DNA of 9,037 nt, from the NCBI GenBank assembly GCA_030591405.1, contig JAUVBC010000075.1, positions 1 to 9,037 on the forward strand. The letters are read 5' to 3'. This DNA is from Candidatus Zixiibacteriota bacterium. Lineage in GTDB: Bacteria; Zixibacteria; MSB-5A5; GN15; PGXB01. How positions within the stretch are numbered: the stretch's first letter is position 1; each line of letters begins with the position of its first letter. Position numbers and translations under genes: made by a program. This document shows positions 7,304 to 9,037 of this stretch, in pieces. A model generated the notes under the pieces. That model made no database searches. It was given only the letters and a program-made list of their open reading frames with translations, and was not told the DNA's origin.

Positions 7304-7855
7304 TTAGCGGACTATCCGTCTTCCGCCAAGAAATCGCTTTTTCCAGTATTTGTTTTTCAGGCTTGAAATAATTATTCCCGACGAAGTCGAAGAGTGGACA
7401 AATTCATCGAATCCAACATACACGCCGACATGCGAGACATCACGACCCTCCGTTCGGAAGAAAACCAGATCGCCATATTGAATATCACCCTTACTGACGC
7501 TGTATCCGCTTTTGGATTGATCCTTAACGGTGCGCGGAAGTTCGGTGCCGTTGAATTTTAAAAACAGTTCCTGCATAAACTGACTGCAATCAAAACCTTT
7601 GGTATATTTTGATTTTCCGCTGTACGGCCGACCCAAATAACTTTGGATAAGTCGCCCCAAATCAATTAAATGCTGAGAGGAGCTAGCACCATTATTAGAC
7701 TTTTGATTACTTGAGTAACGTTGAGTTTGAGTGATATTTTTATCAGGCTTTTCGCCATCTCTATCAGCCCGATATTTTTGCCGCAGACCGCAACCACTGT
7801 TTAAACCTATTATAATCAGTAAAAATGAAAGAAACAGAATTCGTAAGTTACTCAT
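7304..7855 (-). CDS. NlpC/P60-family cell-wall hydrolase, probable lipoprotein
   Basis: This is a probable envelope cysteine peptidase that cuts peptide stems of peptidoglycan, usually the gamma-D-glutamyl to diamino acid bond. It has 183 residues. The N-terminus (MSNLRILFLS, then a hydrophobic run to about residue 18) is a signal peptide ending near Cys22 in L-N-S-G-C. Lipidation at Cys22 is likely, although Asn at position -3 is not the usual Leu/Val/Ile. A polar Ser/Asn/Lys-rich linker follows (about 30-62), then the NlpC/P60 domain (about 64-183). The catalytic residues are visible: Cys90 in FDCSQF, His142 in SHVGVYVG and His154 in FVHSS. A GDLVFF segment at 128-133 is also typical. The size matches small Spr/NlpC-type lipoproteins with a single catalytic domain and no obvious binding domain. 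It abuts the UbiA gene with no gap and precedes uvrC by 32 bases. The family is firm; the exact bond cut is inferred from relatives. Confidence 0.9.
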   Translation of the reverse strand: MSNLRILFLSFLLIIIGLNSGCGLRQKYRADRDGEKPDKNITQTQRYSSNQKSNNGASSSQHLIDLGRLIQSYLGRPYSGKSKYTKGFDCSQFMQELFLKFNGTELPRTVKDQSKSGYSVSKGDIQYGDLVFFRTEGRDVSHVGVYVGFDEFVHSSTSSGIIISSLKNKYWKKRFLGGRRIVR

Positions 7856-8758
7856 CTAATCAATCCTCGGGTAATCTATTCCAAACCGTTTTTTGTAATA
7901 TAGGCGGGTAAGAAATAGCAGGGCAACAAGAAAAATCAGATATCCGGGATAATAATATCCTGCCAAAAGCGACATTAATAAAATTGGAAGCCTGCAGGCC
8001 AGAAGAATTAAATTTATCTTTGGTGATATCAGAATTGTAATATAGAGCAAAATTGAGACAGATGATATTAGTATCAAAAACAGATGATTCATTTGCAGAG
8101 CCAATAGGAGAGAAATAACAAGCAGAATAGTTGCTACTATTATAATACTTCTGTCAGAAAGTAATACCGCCAGTGTTTGCTTGCCGGATTTGGCATCACC
8201 ATCCCGGTCAGGTATAATGGTTAATAAGTATCCGGCCGAAACGGTCATAAAAAAATAAGTCGGCATTATCATTATCAGATAATCAGGTTTTGCGGCAAAT
8301 CCCGGAATCGACAACGGCACCAGAATACCATAGGCAAAACTATTGGACAGAAGTCCCGAAATCGGTCGATCTTTTAATCTCAGCGGCGGCGCCGAATAAA
8401 AATAACCAAGTATAAACACGACGCAAAACAGACCCCCCAAAAACAGACTTATTTTAAAACCGGTTATAATCGACACGACAGAAATAAGAACATACACAAC
8501 TATCATCTCATTTTTAGATATTTTCCCCGATTGCAGGAACCCGAGTTTTTTATTGATTAGATCAGATTGATAGTCATAGATCTGATTGATGTAATATGAA
8601 CCGGCGACAAGCAAGGTCAGACTGACCAGAGCTACAAAATCGGAGATACCAAAAAGGTCGGCCCCAAAATAATATTTATCTGCTATCAGATACAATGACC
8701 AGACCGGCAAAAGCAACATCGGACGAGCGGCAAAAATAAAGTCGACTATTTTCACCAT
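7856..8758 (-). CDS. UbiA-family membrane prenyltransferase, acceptor unknown
   Basis: UbiA enzymes are membrane proteins that transfer an isoprenyl chain from its diphosphate to an acceptor such as 4-hydroxybenzoate, DHNA, a chlorophyllide, glyceryl phosphate or a sugar phosphate. This one has 300 residues, typical for the family, and about eight or nine hydrophobic helices. The first Asp-rich motif, NxxxDxxxD, is at N58, D62 and D66. The second is D184-R-D-G-D188, followed by GKQTLAV. Both motifs bind Mg2+ and the prenyl diphosphate. A YSAPPLRLK segment at 121-129 is common in UbiA relatives that act on ring acceptors such as the chlorophyll synthase and menaquinone groups. The start is ATG at 8758 or GTG at 8755. 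The gene lies between cdsA and an NlpC lipoprotein, and ispA and dxs are further along the same strand, so prenyl donor supply may be co-expressed. The motifs suggest an active enzyme. I cannot assign the acceptor, so I give no gene symbol. Confidence 0.87.
   Translation of the reverse strand: MVKIVDFIFAARPMLLLPVWSLYLIADKYYFGADLFGISDFVALVSLTLLVAGSYYINQIYDYQSDLINKKLGFLQSGKISKNEMIVVYVLISVVSIITGFKISLFLGGLFCVVFILGYFYSAPPLRLKDRPISGLLSNSFAYGILVPLSIPGFAAKPDYLIMIMPTYFFMTVSAGYLLTIIPDRDGDAKSGKQTLAVLLSDRSIIIVATILLVISLLLALQMNHLFLILISSVSILLYITILISPKINLILLACRLPILLMSLLAGYYYPGYLIFLVALLFLTRLYYKKRFGIDYPRID
7864..7868 (-). promoter_or_regulatory. Ribosome binding site of the NlpC/P60 gene
   Basis: GAGGA on the minus strand lies eight bases before the ATG at 7855, inside the last codons of the UbiA gene. 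The UbiA stop TAG abuts this ATG directly (TAGATG), so the two genes are probably translationally coupled. Confidence 0.6.
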
Positions 8759-8761
8759 CCA

Positions 8762-8766
8762 CCCTC
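8762..8766 (-). promoter_or_regulatory. Ribosome binding site of the UbiA-family gene
   Basis: On the minus strand GAGGG lies three bases before the ATG at 8758 and six bases before an in-frame GTG at 8755. The spacing suits the GTG better, so the true start may be codon 2. The site lies in the 10-base gap after the cdsA stop, which fits co-translation of the two genes. Confidence 0.5.
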
Positions 8767-8768
8767 AG

Positions 8769-9037
8769 CTATTTAAATAAGAAATATTTCAAGTATAGGT
8801 AAAAAACCGGTGCGGCAAAAAGCAGCGAATCAAATCTGTCCAGTATTCCGCCATGCCCCGGAATTATTGCCGACGAATCCTTGATACCGATCGATCTTTT
8901 CCATAACGATTCAACCAGATCACCTAATTGTCCGACAAACGAAACCAGCAAACCGGCAAAAATCAGTTTGACAATATTAAATTCCGGCAGGAGCCAATAA
9001 TGAAGTAACACCGCTACAAAAACACCGCCCGACAAAC
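8769..9037 (-). CDS. cdsA: Phosphatidate cytidylyltransferase (CDP-diacylglycerol synthase), C-terminal part
   Basis: CdsA is an integral membrane enzyme that joins phosphatidic acid and CTP to give CDP-diacylglycerol, the precursor of bacterial phospholipids. Only about the last 89 residues are in the window; the 5' end lies beyond base 9037. The TTG at 9033-9035 that opens the visible frame is an internal leucine codon, not a start. The CdsA signature is nearly complete at about 8829-8909: S-x-W-K-R, then K-D, then P-G-H-G-G, then D-R-F-D. The only departure from the usual pattern is Trp at the third position. The Asp and His residues of this signature bind metal and substrate in the family. 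Hydrophobic segments flank it (residues about 5-16, 22-35 and 71-86 of the visible part). The gene ends with TAG, 10 bases before the UbiA gene. The family identification is firm. Confidence 0.95.
   Translation of the reverse strand, partial: LSGGVFVAVLLHYWLLPEFNIVKLIFAGLLVSFVGQLGDLVESLWKRSIGIKDSSAIIPGHGGILDRFDSLLFAAPVFYLYLKYFLFK

Noticed and set aside
9033..9035. TTG as the start of a short 88-residue cdsA protein
   Set aside because: CdsA proteins are about 260-290 residues and the frame is open to the window edge, so this is an internal Leu codon of a gene cut by the window.

Overview
The window is a densely packed stretch of a bacterial chromosome. Every gene I can support lies on the minus strand, so transcription runs from the right edge to the left edge. 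The order of transcription is cdsA (3' part only), a UbiA-family prenyltransferase, an NlpC/P60 lipoprotein, uvrC, xseA, xseB, ispA, dxs and nadK. An intrinsic-terminator-like hairpin follows at about 97-116. Gaps between genes are 0 to 58 bases, which fits one long operon or two or three overlapping transcription units. There are no RNA genes, insertion sequences, CRISPR arrays, phage genes or gaps over 300 bases.

The organism is a free-living-type bacterium with the MEP isoprenoid pathway. Base composition looks to be in the mid-40s percent G+C by eye. The lipoprotein, the short AT-rich leaders without a Shine-Dalgarno sequence in front of some genes, and the style of the Dxs protein (EGH in place of the common EQH in the transketolase motif) would suit the FCB superphylum or a candidate phylum such as Zixibacteria. 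This placement is a low-confidence inference; nothing in the window proves it.

Right part (7304-9037): envelope genes. cdsA makes CDP-diacylglycerol for phospholipids. The UbiA protein is a membrane enzyme that should move a prenyl chain onto an acceptor I cannot identify. The NlpC/P60 protein is a probable lipid-anchored peptidoglycan hydrolase.

Middle part (3900-7271): DNA repair nucleases. UvrC makes the dual incision of nucleotide excision repair. XseA and XseB form exonuclease VII.

Left part (150-3898): isoprenoid and cofactor supply. IspA makes farnesyl (or geranylgeranyl) diphosphate, Dxs makes the first MEP intermediate, and NadK makes the NADP+ that MEP enzymes need in reduced form. 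The xseA-xseB-ispA-dxs-nadK block is a widely conserved bacterial neighbourhood. The added cdsA-ubiA-nlpC-uvrC block looks more lineage-specific. A plausible link is that the UbiA enzyme uses the prenyl diphosphate made by the downstream genes.

I see no convincing undescribed system here. All catalytic motifs I could check are intact. The points most worth a second look are the UbiA enzyme of unknown acceptor, the ispA start codon (GTG at 3898 rather than the longer TTG frame), the basic C-terminal tail of Dxs, and the terminator hairpin that may also be a dispersed repeat.
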